A stretch of DNA of 27,570 nucleotides from a virus, in IMG/VR virus record IMGVR_UViG_3300020459_000051, positions 1 to 27,570 of that record; one strand, written 5' to 3'. The position numbers and the translations under genes were made by a program. How positions within the stretch are numbered: the stretch's first letter is position 1; every line of letters begins with the position of its first letter. Below are positions 17,493-27,362 of the stretch, piece by piece. The notes beneath the pieces were generated by a model that saw only the letters and a program-made list of their open reading frames with translations, was not told where the DNA came from and made no database searches.

Positions 17493-19100
17493 ATGCCTGC
17501 AATTGTTACTGATCAATTTAGAATTCTTAATGCCACTAATTTCGTAGAGTCTATTGAGAATAATAATTACTACGTTTTTATTGGTCTACCGAATCCCACA
17601 TATAAAGAAGCAGGAGACCCTGTAGTTGGTTTTGGTAGGTCTGAGAACTGGAGTTCAAATCCACCTCAGCCACTTGATAGTTTTTCAAATAATTCTCACC
17701 TTGGCGACACTATGATGTTTGGTAAGAAGATAACTTCTGCCAATATTAGAAGGGTTATAAAAAGAATTGATTGGAAAGTTGGTACTAGATATGAAATCTA
17801 TAGGGATGATTATAGTGGTGCTAATAAAAGTGCTTTAGAGTCAGCAACTAAGTTGTATGATTCAAAATATTATGTAATGAACTCTGATTTCAAAGTTTAT
17901 ATTTGTATTGCTAATGGATCTAGTGGCAGTAACCCTAAAGGTAATGTTTCTCAAGATGAACCAACTTTCACCGATCTAGAACCATCAAAGGCTGGTGGTA
18001 GTGGAGATGGTTATATCTGGAAATATCTTTATACTGTTTCTCCAAGTGACATTATAAAATTTGATTCTACAGAATATGTTACTGTTCCAAATGATTGGGC
18101 AACAAGTACCGATCCTCAAATAAGAGCAGTTAGGGAAAATGGTGATTCTACAGTAAACAATAACCAAATTAAGAATGTTTATATTGCTGATGCTGGTAAG
18201 CAGTATCAACCATTAACTGGTCAAGAAGTTGATATTGTTGGTGATGGTACAGGTGCTAAGGCAAGAGTTGATGTTTCTCAAGGAACAATATCCAATGTTA
18301 CAGTTAGTGCTGGTGGTAAAGGATATACTTATGGGTTAGTTGACTTAGGAGCAGTTAATAATAATTCTGCTGGTAACTCCGCAAAATTAATACCAATCAT
18401 TCCACCATCTAGAGGTCATGGATATGACATCTATACGGAATTGGGTACTGATAAAGTTCTAATTTATGCTAGATTTGATGATTCAACTAAAGATTTTCCA
18501 GTAGATACAAAATTTGCTCAAGTTGGAATTGTAAAAAATCCAACAACTATTGATGCTAATACATCATTTACTTCGGATCAATTCTCATCATTAGATGCGA
18601 TGAAATTCAAAGATAATCCAACGAGCACTTTAGATACTGAAAAAGTAACTGGGAATCCAACTGTTGGTGAAGAAATGCATCAAACATATGTGAATGTTTC
18701 TGGTGATACAGTTAAAGCAAGAGCATATGTTGCTTCATTTGATAATGATACTAAGGTCTTAAAGTATTTTACTGATAGATCCTTAGCATTTGGTGGAACA
18801 CAAGATCATACTGATTATATTGGTATATCTACAATTGGACAGTTATATCCATTTAAAGCAGGAACAGTTGTTGAAGGACAAAGTTCTGGTTTCAAAGGAT
18901 ATGTTGATAATAATTATAATGGAATTACTACTTTTACTAGTGGTAATAAGCAAGTTAATCTAGATGTATTCTTCACAGGTGGGTTGGCCAAATCTGAGAT
19001 AAATAAAGAATCGGGCGAGTTAATTTACATCGACAACCGACCTTTGATTGCTCGTAATGAACGACAAAAAGAAGACGTCAAAATCATCCTGGAATTCTAA
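17493..19100 (+). CDS. 8: gp8 baseplate wedge subunit, enlarged by insertions
   Basis: gp8 is a wedge protein that binds gp7 and gp6 on the baseplate periphery in T4. Both ends match T4 gp8: AIVTDQFR (residues 3-10, T4 AIVTSKFR), FGRSENWSSN (47-56, T4 FGRSEPWSSN), GDGYIWKYLY (171-180, T4 GDGYVWEYLF), EYVTVP (~190) and SGELIYIDNRPLI (507-519, T4 SGEMIYMENRPPI). The protein is 535 residues, against 334 in T4. The extra length lies between ~205 and 505 and includes a GxGY repeat (VSAGGKGYTYG) and a GQSSGFKGYV motif, both shared with the neighbouring large proteins. The ATG follows the promoter at 17458, and the stop is 5 bases before the next gene. Assignment is strong; the insertions' role is unknown. 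Confidence 0.93.
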   Translation: MPAIVTDQFRILNATNFVESIENNNYYVFIGLPNPTYKEAGDPVVGFGRSENWSSNPPQPLDSFSNNSHLGDTMMFGKKITSANIRRVIKRIDWKVGTRYEIYRDDYSGANKSALESATKLYDSKYYVMNSDFKVYICIANGSSGSNPKGNVSQDEPTFTDLEPSKAGGSGDGYIWKYLYTVSPSDIIKFDSTEYVTVPNDWATSTDPQIRAVRENGDSTVNNNQIKNVYIADAGKQYQPLTGQEVDIVGDGTGAKARVDVSQGTISNVTVSAGGKGYTYGLVDLGAVNNNSAGNSAKLIPIIPPSRGHGYDIYTELGTDKVLIYARFDDSTKDFPVDTKFAQVGIVKNPTTIDANTSFTSDQFSSLDAMKFKDNPTSTLDTEKVTGNPTVGEEMHQTYVNVSGDTVKARAYVASFDNDTKVLKYFTDRSLAFGGTQDHTDYIGISTIGQLYPFKAGTVVEGQSSGFKGYVDNNYNGITTFTSGNKQVNLDVFFTGGLAKSEINKESGELIYIDNRPLIARNERQKEDVKIILEF

Positions 19101-19105
19101 AGAAA

Positions 19106-22100
19106 ATGCCACAAAAGACTAACTTAAATATAAGTCCTTATTATGATGATTTTGATAAGGCAGATAATTTTTATAAAGTTCTGTTTAAACCTGGATTTCC
19201 CGTACAAGCAAGGGAACTTTCAGGATTACAATCTATCTTACAAAATCAGGTAGAACAATTTGGTAATCATATTTTTAAAGAAGGATCTATGGTTATACCT
19301 GGATCTGTAACATATGATAATACATATTTTGCGGCTAAGGTAAATGCCGATCATTTGGGAGTTGATGTTAGTATATACTTAGATTCTTTAATAAAGGATG
19401 AAGGAACAAGAGTAAGAGGTCAAAATTCTCAAATTGTTGCTAAAATTATAAATTATATTCTACCTCCAGCAGAGGGTGTAGATGAAATAACAGTATTTCT
19501 TAAGTATACAGAATCAAGTTCGACTGGAGCAAGTGAACAGTTTCCAAATGGAGAAATATTAGTACTAGATGAAAATGTAACTTATGGAAATACTACATTA
19601 AAGTCTGGTGATACTGTATTGACTTTAGTTGCTGATAATGCAACAGCAACTGGATCAGCGTTTGGTGTAGATAGTGGTGTATATTTCTTAAGAGGAACCT
19701 TTGTAGATGTCACAAAGTCTATTCTTATACTAGAACCATATTCTAATAAACCATCATATAGAGTTGGATTTGAGATTGTTGAGGAGATTATAACATCGAG
19801 TGATGATTCATCATTAAATGACAATGCTAAAGGATTTACCAATTTTGCTGCACCAGGTGCTGATAGATTCAAAATTGGTGTTAAACTAGCAAAAAAAGCA
19901 GTTGATGATTATGATGACATCAACTTTATAGAATTATTAAAGGTAAGAAAGGGTGAAGTTAAGAAAATACAAAATTCTTCAGTATATTCTGAAATTAAGA
20001 AGTATCTTGCTAAAAGAACATTTGACGAATCTGGAAATTATTCAGTAAATCCATTTAGGGTTAATCTACAGAACTCATTAAACGATGAGATAGGATCTAA
20101 TGGTGTGTATCTTAGTAATGAAAAAACAGATGAAGGTGCTGATCCATCTGACGATTTAATGTGTGTTAAATTGTCTCCAGGTAAAGCATATGTTAGAGGA
20201 TTTGATGTAGCATTGCCAGGCACAACAGTTTTAGATATAGAAAAACCTAGAGATACAAAAACTGTAAAATCTGGATCTGTTCCATTTAGAATGGGTAGTT
20301 TACTAAGAGTTAATCATAGTGAAGGTACTCCATATATTAACGTAGGGCAGAATGATGATGCTAGTCCATTATCAAACGTTGTTGAATTGTGGAATGGTAG
20401 AAAGGGTTCTAGTGCCACTCCAACTGCTGGTAATGGATTGCCAGTAGGAAAGGCAAGAGTTTACTGGTACAACCCATCAGATGCCCCATACACAGGGGAT
20501 TCAACTGAATGGGATTTGTATATGTACGATGTTCAGACATATACAGTACTACAAATTTCAAATACTGTTGATGTTGATTATCAAAAGGATATATTAGCAC
20601 CTTTGGGTAGTAAAGTAACTGGTCAAAGTAGTGGTGCTACTGGTTATGTTGATAAGCATAGAAATGGTGGAGAAATTCATGTAATTCAAACTACTGGTGC
20701 TTTTGTAAAAGGAGAAAAAATAATATTTAATGAAAGAACAAGTAATGTTGGTGTTGATACATGTACAGCGAATATATCAAATGTTATAACATATTCAACA
20801 GATGACGTAAGATCAGTTTTCCAATCAAAATCTATTGGTGGTTTCCAAGTAGATTTTAGTGCCGATTCTGTTTTATACGATAAAGTATTACCTAATTTTT
20901 CATTAACAGATCAATTAAACGTTAGTTCTAGTAGTGATTACACCTATAATTCATATTTGTCTGCTTCAGATGAACCAAGATGGTCTGAAAAAACAGCAGC
21001 AAATACTTATAATGAGACTGTAAGTTATGCTACAGCATCCACTACTGGACCTGGTTCGTCTGATATGGCTCCCATGTTTGATAGTTCAGACTCCACTTTT
21101 TTAAGTATGGGATCTGGTCATGCTGACTTAAGTATATTATGGTTAACTGATACTGTGTTATCAGATGTAGTTAAAATTACCGTTGGATATGATGGTGATG
21201 GTTGGTTAGGATTTGGTGGTGTTGGTAATAACCCTGCTAACCTTCTAAAAGTTAGTGATGGTACTGCTTATGGTGCTAATGGCGTTTCAGGTTCTGCTAC
21301 AGAAATTATATTATATGATGGAACTGCTACTAATTCACCAGCATTTAGTGGTCAATTAAAATATTTGAATTTTACTGAATATACAAACGCAGGTGGTTCT
21401 GCTCCTGCTGGTGCTGTTAAAGGTGCTTCATCAATATGTAATGTTTATTATATCAAGATTCAAAGACTATCTAATAATGTTTTAACTGAAATTACATGGT
21501 CTGCTAGTACTGGAGCTGTAACTGAGAATACTGCGAGTTGCCCCAGAAGAAGATTTTCTGGACAACTTGGTATAGGAACAGATAGTATAGTTTCATATCA
21601 AAAAACATCAACAAGTAATCCAACATATAATAGAGTATCTGCTATTTCTGCTGATGGATCTGAATTAACACTTAAAGAAGTAGCAACTATTTCTAATGTT
21701 AATGATGGAACACTTGTAAGTGGTAATAATCAATCCACATTTAGAATTAAAACTCCAAAAATTATAAATCTAAATCGATCTGGTTTATTCAGCAAATTAC
21801 CCAAGAAAAATATTTCTACAGTAGATCTTTCAGATTCTAATCTTATTATTACCCGTCAAGTTAAAGGTAAAAACCCAGATTCTACCTTTAGAATAACACT
21901 TCAAACTAGTGAATTATTTGATGGTTCTGGTAACAATGGTGCTTTAGGTATCACTACTGCGTTCTTTGAACCATTTGATGCTGAAAGATATTCTATTCAT
22001 TATAAAAATGGTGTATCTGAAGATTTAACTCAAGATAAAGTAAATATTTCAAATAATGGTGCTACTGTTGTATTTTCTGGATTAAAATATAGTAGTGCTG

Positions 22101-25100
22101 ATACTGCGGCAATACCAGCTACAATTAATTGTACATTAAAAAAACTTGGACTTGCTAGTAAGCAAAAAAATTATATTAGAAGTGGTACGGTAGCAGTAAC
22201 AAAGACTATCAGTATATCTAATGAAAGTACTAATTTAGGTATTAGTAGTGCTTATGGATTAAGGGTTGAAGATAAAGAAATATCATTAAATATTCCAGAT
22301 GTTGCTAAGGTTCATGCTGTATATGAATCTAAGGATAAAATAGCACCAACACTTGATAAATTGACTTTTGTTTCTGGATTAGGTTTAGCAAATAATACCT
22401 TTATTGGCGAAAAAATTGTTGGTGATGATAGTAGAGCTATAGGACAGATTGTAACTCGTGTTAATGATGAAAATATTGAATTTGTTTATTTGAATAATAA
22501 TAAATTTGTAAAAGGCGAATCAGTAACTTTTAAAGAATCAAATATTGTTTCTGTTTGTCAAAAAGTAACTGAAGGTAATTATATTGATAGAACATCAAAC
22601 TTTACTTTAGATAAAGGTCATAGAAAACAATTCTATGATTATTCTAGAATAGTAAGAAAAGGTACATCAGCAAAACCATCTAAGAGATTATTAGTTGTTT
22701 ACGACTACTTTGAATCTGCTGAAAATAGTAATGGCGATTTTTATACGGTTAATTCTTATACTAAGGAAAGATATACCCATGATATTCCTGTAGTTGGTGG
22801 TAATAGAGCATCTGATATTCTTGATTTTAGACCAAGAGTTAAAACGTTTGTTCCAAATGATACTGCTGGACAACAAACAACCTCTTCACCATTCTCTTAT
22901 AATAGTAGAGTACTTGAAACTGATACAAGATATGTTGTAACTCCAGATGAGAGTACTATTATTGGATATAGTTATTACTTACCTAGAATTGATAAATTAG
23001 TAATCAACAAATTTGAAGAAGTTAAATTGATTAAAGGTGTATCTGATGATAAACCAGCACCTCCAACTGAATTGGGTGATTCAATGGAAGTTGCTCAGAT
23101 ATCACTTCCACCATATTTGTATGACCCTATGAAAGGTCCTTCTATTAGACTATATGATAATAGAAGATTTACCATGAGAGATATTGGTAAATTGGAGAAG
23201 AGAATTGACAATCTTGAGGTAATGACTTCTCTTACTGCTTTAGAATTGGATACAAAATCTCTTCAAGTAAAGGATGCTGATGGTTTAGATAGATTTAAAT
23301 CTGGTTTTGTAGTTAATGACTTTAAGAATAGAGATTTTATTAGTTTTGCTGAAGATACCTCTAGATGTGATGTAGACACTGTTAATAAAGAATTAATTAG
23401 TGCTGTTGATTTTTGGTCTATGAGAGCAGAATTGGCATTAAATCCTGCAATTGCAGTAGAAACTGCTGATATGTCATCCAATTTAAGTCTTCTAGATTCA
23501 AATTGCCAGAAAACTGGAGATTTAATAACACTTAAGTATAATGAGACTGAATGGATTAATCAACCACAGGCATCAGGTGTTGAGAACATTAACCCATTTA
23601 ATGTTATTGTTTATGTTGGTGGTATTATTTTAGATCCACCATCTGATAACTGGACTAGAACAATTTATATTGATAATCATAGAGTTGAATCTACTGGAGC
23701 AACTTGGAACGAAATATCCAATATAGTTTCTGATAATACAACTTCAAATACTGCTGTAGATGTAACAGTTGAAGAAATTGATCCTGGCGAAGATGATCCA
23801 GATACACATGGAATGTTTGATGGTAATCATATTGACACTACTACAACTACTACAACTACTACAACACAAACTGTAGTTACATCATTTACTAATCAATTGG
23901 AAGGTCCTAGTAGGGAATTTAATTATGTTGAAAGTGTTAAGATTAGTGGTGAATCTGATCAGTTTATGCGTTCTAGAAATGTAGCGTTTACTGCTAACGG
24001 TTTAAAACCATATACAAAGCATATTCATAAGTTAGATAGTGGTGTACCTGATATAGTTCCCAAATTAGTAGAAATCTCAATGTCATCTGGATCTACTGGA
24101 TTCAATGTTGGAGAAAATGTTAGAGTCATGAATGGATCTACGCAAATTGGATACATCAAGTCTGCTGCTCCAAGTCATAAGTTTGGCGACTCTTCAAGAC
24201 CAGAGGTTGGTGCTGGACTAGGATCTCCTAATCGTACTGTTGAGAAATATTCAGTTGATCCATTTGACAGATCTCGTCCAGGTCCTGCTGATACATATTC
24301 AGCAACATCTGTATTGTTTAATACTGATGTTTATGCCTTAGCTAATAATGAAAATTATTATGGATATGTTGTTAAAGGTGCTAAACTTGTGGGAGAAACA
24401 AGTGGAACTGAAGCAACTATAACCAATACCGATCTAATGTCTGATCAATGGGGTGATGTATTAGGTGCTTTCTTCTTTAGAAATGCTAATGCTACACCAA
24501 CACCATCAGTATTATTCTATACAGGTACGAAGACATTTAGACTTACTGCTAATACAACTGGGGGATTTGTTCCAGCAGGTAGCACTGCTCTTGCTAGTGA
24601 TGCCAGTGGAGTCTATACAGGAACAGGAACTATTCTAACTCAGAATACAAGTACTGTTGGAGTTAGAAATCCACCAGAACCTGCACAAAAACCTAATGAA
24701 ACTACATCTACAGTAACTACAAATTCAACATCATCTACAACAAGAGTAGAAGCACCTTATAGAGATCCTCTAGCACAAACATTTACTGTTGATGAAACTG
24801 GAGCATTCTTGACATCATTTGATGTTTACTTCTATAAAAAGGATCCAAATTCTAAAGTTTTTGTTGAACTTAGAGAAGTTGAATTAGGGACACCGACAAG
24901 TTTCCTTGTTCAAGACTTTGCTCAAGTAGCAATAAATCCAAATGATATTACAGTATCAGATGATGCTACAATACCAACTACAATTAATTTTCCATCACCA
25001 ATTTATCTGGAAAGTGGTAAAGAATATGCTTTAGTATTCTTATCACCTGGATCTGATGAATATGAAATGTGGGTTGCCACTATGGGTCAGAAGAGTGTTA

Positions 25101-27322
25101 CTCCACCTGTAGGTTTACCTGCAACTAGTGATCAATCCCAATTTGGTGTTGTAACTAAGCAGTATATTGGTGGTAGTTTATTTAAATCCCAAAACGGTAC
25201 TATTTGGACACCAAGTCAATATCAAGATCTCAAATTTACTCTTAGAAAAGCATTATTTGTTCCATTTGGTACTACTACATTCTATAATAGTCCAATTGAA
25301 CCAGGTAATCTTAATACACAGGCATTGCCAAGTAATCCAATTAGAACTTTACCTAGAAAGATTAAATTTGGCGTAACTCAGATTACTAAAGCAGAAGCAG
25401 TACTTATACCAGTTGGTAGAAAAATTAGTACTGGACTAATTACAGATTCTGAAGATGACAGTATTACTGGTGTTATTGAAGAGAGAGGAGCACCTATTGA
25501 TACTACTGGTGGATCTGGATCTGCCTTAAAGGATTATGGTGTTGAAGTTACTATAATTGGTAATGGATTCAATAGTAAAAATAGTAGTACTGGAGCATTA
25601 GAATCAAGTTTTACAGAAGCTTCATGTTCTTTAAAATCTATTAATGGATCAGGTACTGGTGCTACTGCATCATTGACTTTTGTTAATGGTAGTATTTCCC
25701 AGATTAATAGTGTAAGTAATGCTGGTTCTGGATATGTTGTTGGTGAAGTTTTAGAAGTTGATGTTACCAATACGGGTAATATTTTATCTGGGGCTGCTGC
25801 TAGAATAGTAATTACAAAAATTACAGAAGATATTGATACATTATGGTTAACTGATGTTCAAGGTGAGAAGTTTGTTATTAATGACAATATAATACATTAT
25901 GGTACTAATAATGATACTAGAACTGTTTTAGCAAATAACGCAAAGGTTGATGTTGAATCAACGGTTGTGAGTGAAGTCTATAGTGGAAATGTTATTGAAG
26001 TAATTCAACATAACCATGCTCATCATGGATCTAATAATAAGATTACTATCGAAAATGTTGAACCAGATACAACGAAAGTATCAATTACTGAAGATCTGGC
26101 AACAGACGGAACCCAAGTAACAGTTTCTGATATATCACCATTCCAAACCTTTGCTGGTATAACAAGTGATAGGGGTGAGGCATTAATAGAAGGTGAAGTT
26201 GTTCAATATATTGTTCAAAGTACTAGTCCTGCTATTCTAAGTTTGAGTTCTAGAGGATTTGGATCATCTGCTGCTTTATCACATTCTGATGGAGCAAGTA
26301 TTCAACCATATCAAGTCAATGGTATGCCATTGGTGAAGATCAACACTACACATGATATTCCAACTAGTACTGGATTAAAAGATGTTACTAACATTGATAA
26401 TTATTTCTTAGAATTGGATAGAGGAACTGGTAACAGAGCAGCTGGAAAAAATCAAATAAGTTTTGTTAGTGAGAAAGCTGTTGGTGGATCAACTGTTGGC
26501 ATATCTCAAAACCATCAGTTTAGTAGCCTTTCCGCACAATGTAATGTAATTACACCAGGCAAAACTCGTGCTAGTGCTTCATTTAGAACTATAAGTGGTA
26601 CTAGTGCTAGTGGTAATGAAGTATCATTTATTGATCAGGGATTTGAACCTACAATTCTTAATGAGACTACATTCTTCCCAACTCCTAGAATGGCTGCTTC
26701 TAAAGTTAATGAAGCAAATCAGTTAGATACATTACCTAAGAATAAGTCATTAAGTTTAAAGGTTGATATGTCTTCAAGTGATTCTAATTTATCTCCAGTA
26801 TTGGATGTTAAAAATGCTACACTTATTTTAGGTAGAAACAAAATTAACAACCCAATAGGTGAAGACAATTATGATTCAGATTCTAGAACTAATCAACTAA
26901 GTGGAGATCCTCATGGATCAATATTTGTTTCAAATAGAGTTAATTTGAAACAACCAGCATCTTCATTGAAAGTATTAGTATCAGGTAATGTTAGACCAGA
27001 AGCAGACTTTAGAGTATTCTATAAATTATTCACTGCTGATTCTAGTGAAGTTTCTCAAACATATAGACCATTTCCTGGATTTAAAAATTTAATTGACACG
27101 AATGGTGATGGATTTGGTGATGAAATTATTGACGAATCTATGAATGATGGTAGATCAGATGCTAAAGTTAAATCAAGTGGATCAAATTCTTTCTCAGAGT
27201 ATCAATTCTCTATTGATAATTTAGAACAATTTAGCGGATTTACAATTAAAATTGTAATGACATCTACTAACGAATCTGTTCCTGTTAGACTTAAAGACTT
27301 TAGAGCAATTGCCCTAGCATAA
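19106..27322 (+). CDS. DUF4815-type giant baseplate/tail structural protein
   Basis: The 2738-residue product opens like DUF4815 proteins: SPYYDDFDKADNFYKVLFKPGFPVQARELSGLQ...FGNHIFKEGSMV (residues 10-63). It continues with SPGKAYVRGFDV (~357), YTHDIPVVGGNRASDILDFRPRV (~1228-1250) and a charged helix, likely a coiled coil, MRDIGKLEKRIDNLEVMTSLTALE (~1357-1380). A poly-Thr linker follows (~1578-1587), then DPLAQTFTVDETGAFLTSFDVYF (~1886-1908), a β-domain common in phage tail proteins. GxGY and HGASIQPY-like repeats follow. The end (DTNGDGFGDE at ~2664, then a EYQFSIDNLEQFSGFTIKIVMTS tail) is typical of the group. A ~200-residue segment (612-812) appears inserted into the N-terminal part. It lies where T4 has genes 9-11, so it probably belongs to the outer wedge, but I cannot tie it to one of them. 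AAAGAAA before the ATG is the likely ribosome site. Confidence 0.85.
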   Translation: MPQKTNLNISPYYDDFDKADNFYKVLFKPGFPVQARELSGLQSILQNQVEQFGNHIFKEGSMVIPGSVTYDNTYFAAKVNADHLGVDVSIYLDSLIKDEGTRVRGQNSQIVAKIINYILPPAEGVDEITVFLKYTESSSTGASEQFPNGEILVLDENVTYGNTTLKSGDTVLTLVADNATATGSAFGVDSGVYFLRGTFVDVTKSILILEPYSNKPSYRVGFEIVEEIITSSDDSSLNDNAKGFTNFAAPGADRFKIGVKLAKKAVDDYDDINFIELLKVRKGEVKKIQNSSVYSEIKKYLAKRTFDESGNYSVNPFRVNLQNSLNDEIGSNGVYLSNEKTDEGADPSDDLMCVKLSPGKAYVRGFDVALPGTTVLDIEKPRDTKTVKSGSVPFRMGSLLRVNHSEGTPYINVGQNDDASPLSNVVELWNGRKGSSATPTAGNGLPVGKARVYWYNPSDAPYTGDSTEWDLYMYDVQTYTVLQISNTVDVDYQKDILAPLGSKVTGQSSGATGYVDKHRNGGEIHVIQTTGAFVKGEKIIFNERTSNVGVDTCTANISNVITYSTDDVRSVFQSKSIGGFQVDFSADSVLYDKVLPNFSLTDQLNVSSSSDYTYNSYLSASDEPRWSEKTAANTYNETVSYATASTTGPGSSDMAPMFDSSDSTFLSMGSGHADLSILWLTDTVLSDVVKITVGYDGDGWLGFGGVGNNPANLLKVSDGTAYGANGVSGSATEIILYDGTATNSPAFSGQLKYLNFTEYTNAGGSAPAGAVKGASSICNVYYIKIQRLSNNVLTEITWSASTGAVTENTASCPRRRFSGQLGIGTDSIVSYQKTSTSNPTYNRVSAISADGSELTLKEVATISNVNDGTLVSGNNQSTFRIKTPKIINLNRSGLFSKLPKKNISTVDLSDSNLIITRQVKGKNPDSTFRITLQTSELFDGSGNNGALGITTAFFEPFDAERYSIHYKNGVSEDLTQDKVNISNNGATVVFSGLKYSSADTAAIPATINCTLKKLGLASKQKNYIRSGTVAVTKTISISNESTNLGISSAYGLRVEDKEISLNIPDVAKVHAVYESKDKIAPTLDKLTFVSGLGLANNTFIGEKIVGDDSRAIGQIVTRVNDENIEFVYLNNNKFVKGESVTFKESNIVSVCQKVTEGNYIDRTSNFTLDKGHRKQFYDYSRIVRKGTSAKPSKRLLVVYDYFESAENSNGDFYTVNSYTKERYTHDIPVVGGNRASDILDFRPRVKTFVPNDTAGQQTTSSPFSYNSRVLETDTRYVVTPDESTIIGYSYYLPRIDKLVINKFEEVKLIKGVSDDKPAPPTELGDSMEVAQISLPPYLYDPMKGPSIRLYDNRRFTMRDIGKLEKRIDNLEVMTSLTALELDTKSLQVKDADGLDRFKSGFVVNDFKNRDFISFAEDTSRCDVDTVNKELISAVDFWSMRAELALNPAIAVETADMSSNLSLLDSNCQKTGDLITLKYNETEWINQPQASGVENINPFNVIVYVGGIILDPPSDNWTRTIYIDNHRVESTGATWNEISNIVSDNTTSNTAVDVTVEEIDPGEDDPDTHGMFDGNHIDTTTTTTTTTTQTVVTSFTNQLEGPSREFNYVESVKISGESDQFMRSRNVAFTANGLKPYTKHIHKLDSGVPDIVPKLVEISMSSGSTGFNVGENVRVMNGSTQIGYIKSAAPSHKFGDSSRPEVGAGLGSPNRTVEKYSVDPFDRSRPGPADTYSATSVLFNTDVYALANNENYYGYVVKGAKLVGETSGTEATITNTDLMSDQWGDVLGAFFFRNANATPTPSVLFYTGTKTFRLTANTTGGFVPAGSTALASDASGVYTGTGTILTQNTSTVGVRNPPEPAQKPNETTSTVTTNSTSSTTRVEAPYRDPLAQTFTVDETGAFLTSFDVYFYKKDPNSKVFVELREVELGTPTSFLVQDFAQVAINPNDITVSDDATIPTTINFPSPIYLESGKEYALVFLSPGSDEYEMWVATMGQKSVTPPVGLPATSDQSQFGVVTKQYIGGSLFKSQNGTIWTPSQYQDLKFTLRKALFVPFGTTTFYNSPIEPGNLNTQALPSNPIRTLPRKIKFGVTQITKAEAVLIPVGRKISTGLITDSEDDSITGVIEERGAPIDTTGGSGSALKDYGVEVTIIGNGFNSKNSSTGALESSFTEASCSLKSINGSGTGATASLTFVNGSISQINSVSNAGSGYVVGEVLEVDVTNTGNILSGAAARIVITKITEDIDTLWLTDVQGEKFVINDNIIHYGTNNDTRTVLANNAKVDVESTVVSEVYSGNVIEVIQHNHAHHGSNNKITIENVEPDTTKVSITEDLATDGTQVTVSDISPFQTFAGITSDRGEALIEGEVVQYIVQSTSPAILSLSSRGFGSSAALSHSDGASIQPYQVNGMPLVKINTTHDIPTSTGLKDVTNIDNYFLELDRGTGNRAAGKNQISFVSEKAVGGSTVGISQNHQFSSLSAQCNVITPGKTRASASFRTISGTSASGNEVSFIDQGFEPTILNETTFFPTPRMAASKVNEANQLDTLPKNKSLSLKVDMSSSDSNLSPVLDVKNATLILGRNKINNPIGEDNYDSDSRTNQLSGDPHGSIFVSNRVNLKQPASSLKVLVSGNVRPEADFRVFYKLFTADSSEVSQTYRPFPGFKNLIDTNGDGFGDEIIDESMNDGRSDAKVKSSGSNSFSEYQFSIDNLEQFSGFTIKIVMTSTNESVPVRLKDFRAIALA
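20939..21541 (+). other. inserted ~200-residue segment in the DUF4815 protein
   Basis: Residues ~612-812 interrupt the expected DUF4815 order between FSLTDQLNVSSSSDYTYN and RRRFSGQLGIGTDSIVSYQ. The segment is rich in Gly, Ser and Thr, has a ITVGYDGDGWLGFGGVG core and two Cys (SSICNVYYIK, ENTASCPRR), and lacks the GxGY repeats of the rest. It could be a β-sandwich ligand-binding domain; I do not recognise the family. Confidence 0.5.
23835..23871 (+). repeat. poly-Thr coding microsatellite
   Basis: A period-9 ACTACTACA-type tract coding for ten consecutive threonines (D-T10-Q-T). It links the acidic VEEIDPGEDDPDTHG segment to the next β-rich region of the DUF4815 protein and looks like a flexible linker. 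Such tracts can change length by slippage in frame. Confidence 0.85.
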
Positions 27323-27327
27323 CAATT

Positions 27328-27335
27328 AATAAATA
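27328..27335 (+). promoter_or_regulatory. candidate T4-type late promoter (AATAAATA) before the last gene
   Basis: AATAAATA differs from TATAAATA at the first base only and stands five bases after the stop of the DUF4815 gene. The predicted start of transcription, about 6 bases past the octamer, is near 27341, inside the left arm of the hairpin at 27333-27359. Its position in an intergenic gap between same-strand genes parallels the two exact promoters at 67 and 17458. Confidence 0.55.
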
Positions 27336-27359
27336 CCTATAAGCAATACTTATAGGTAT
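27333..27359 (+). promoter_or_regulatory. 11-bp perfect hairpin covering a ribosome binding site
   Basis: ATACCTATAAG (27333-27343) and CTTATAGGTAT (27349-27359) are perfectly complementary with a five-base loop, CAATA. The right arm contains TAGG (27353-27356), six bases before the TTG start at 27363, so the folded RNA would hide the Shine-Dalgarno. No T-run follows, so this is not a typical intrinsic terminator. In T4, hairpins of this design (for example in front of gene e) block translation of read-through transcripts while late transcripts start inside the stem. Confidence 0.75.
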
Positions 27360-27362
27360 ATC

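Noticed and set aside
27333-27359. Hairpin as a rho-independent terminator for the DUF4815 gene
   Set aside because: The stem is AT-rich and is followed by ATCTTGAAG, not a T-run; its right arm also contains the next gene's ribosome site, which favours a translational role.
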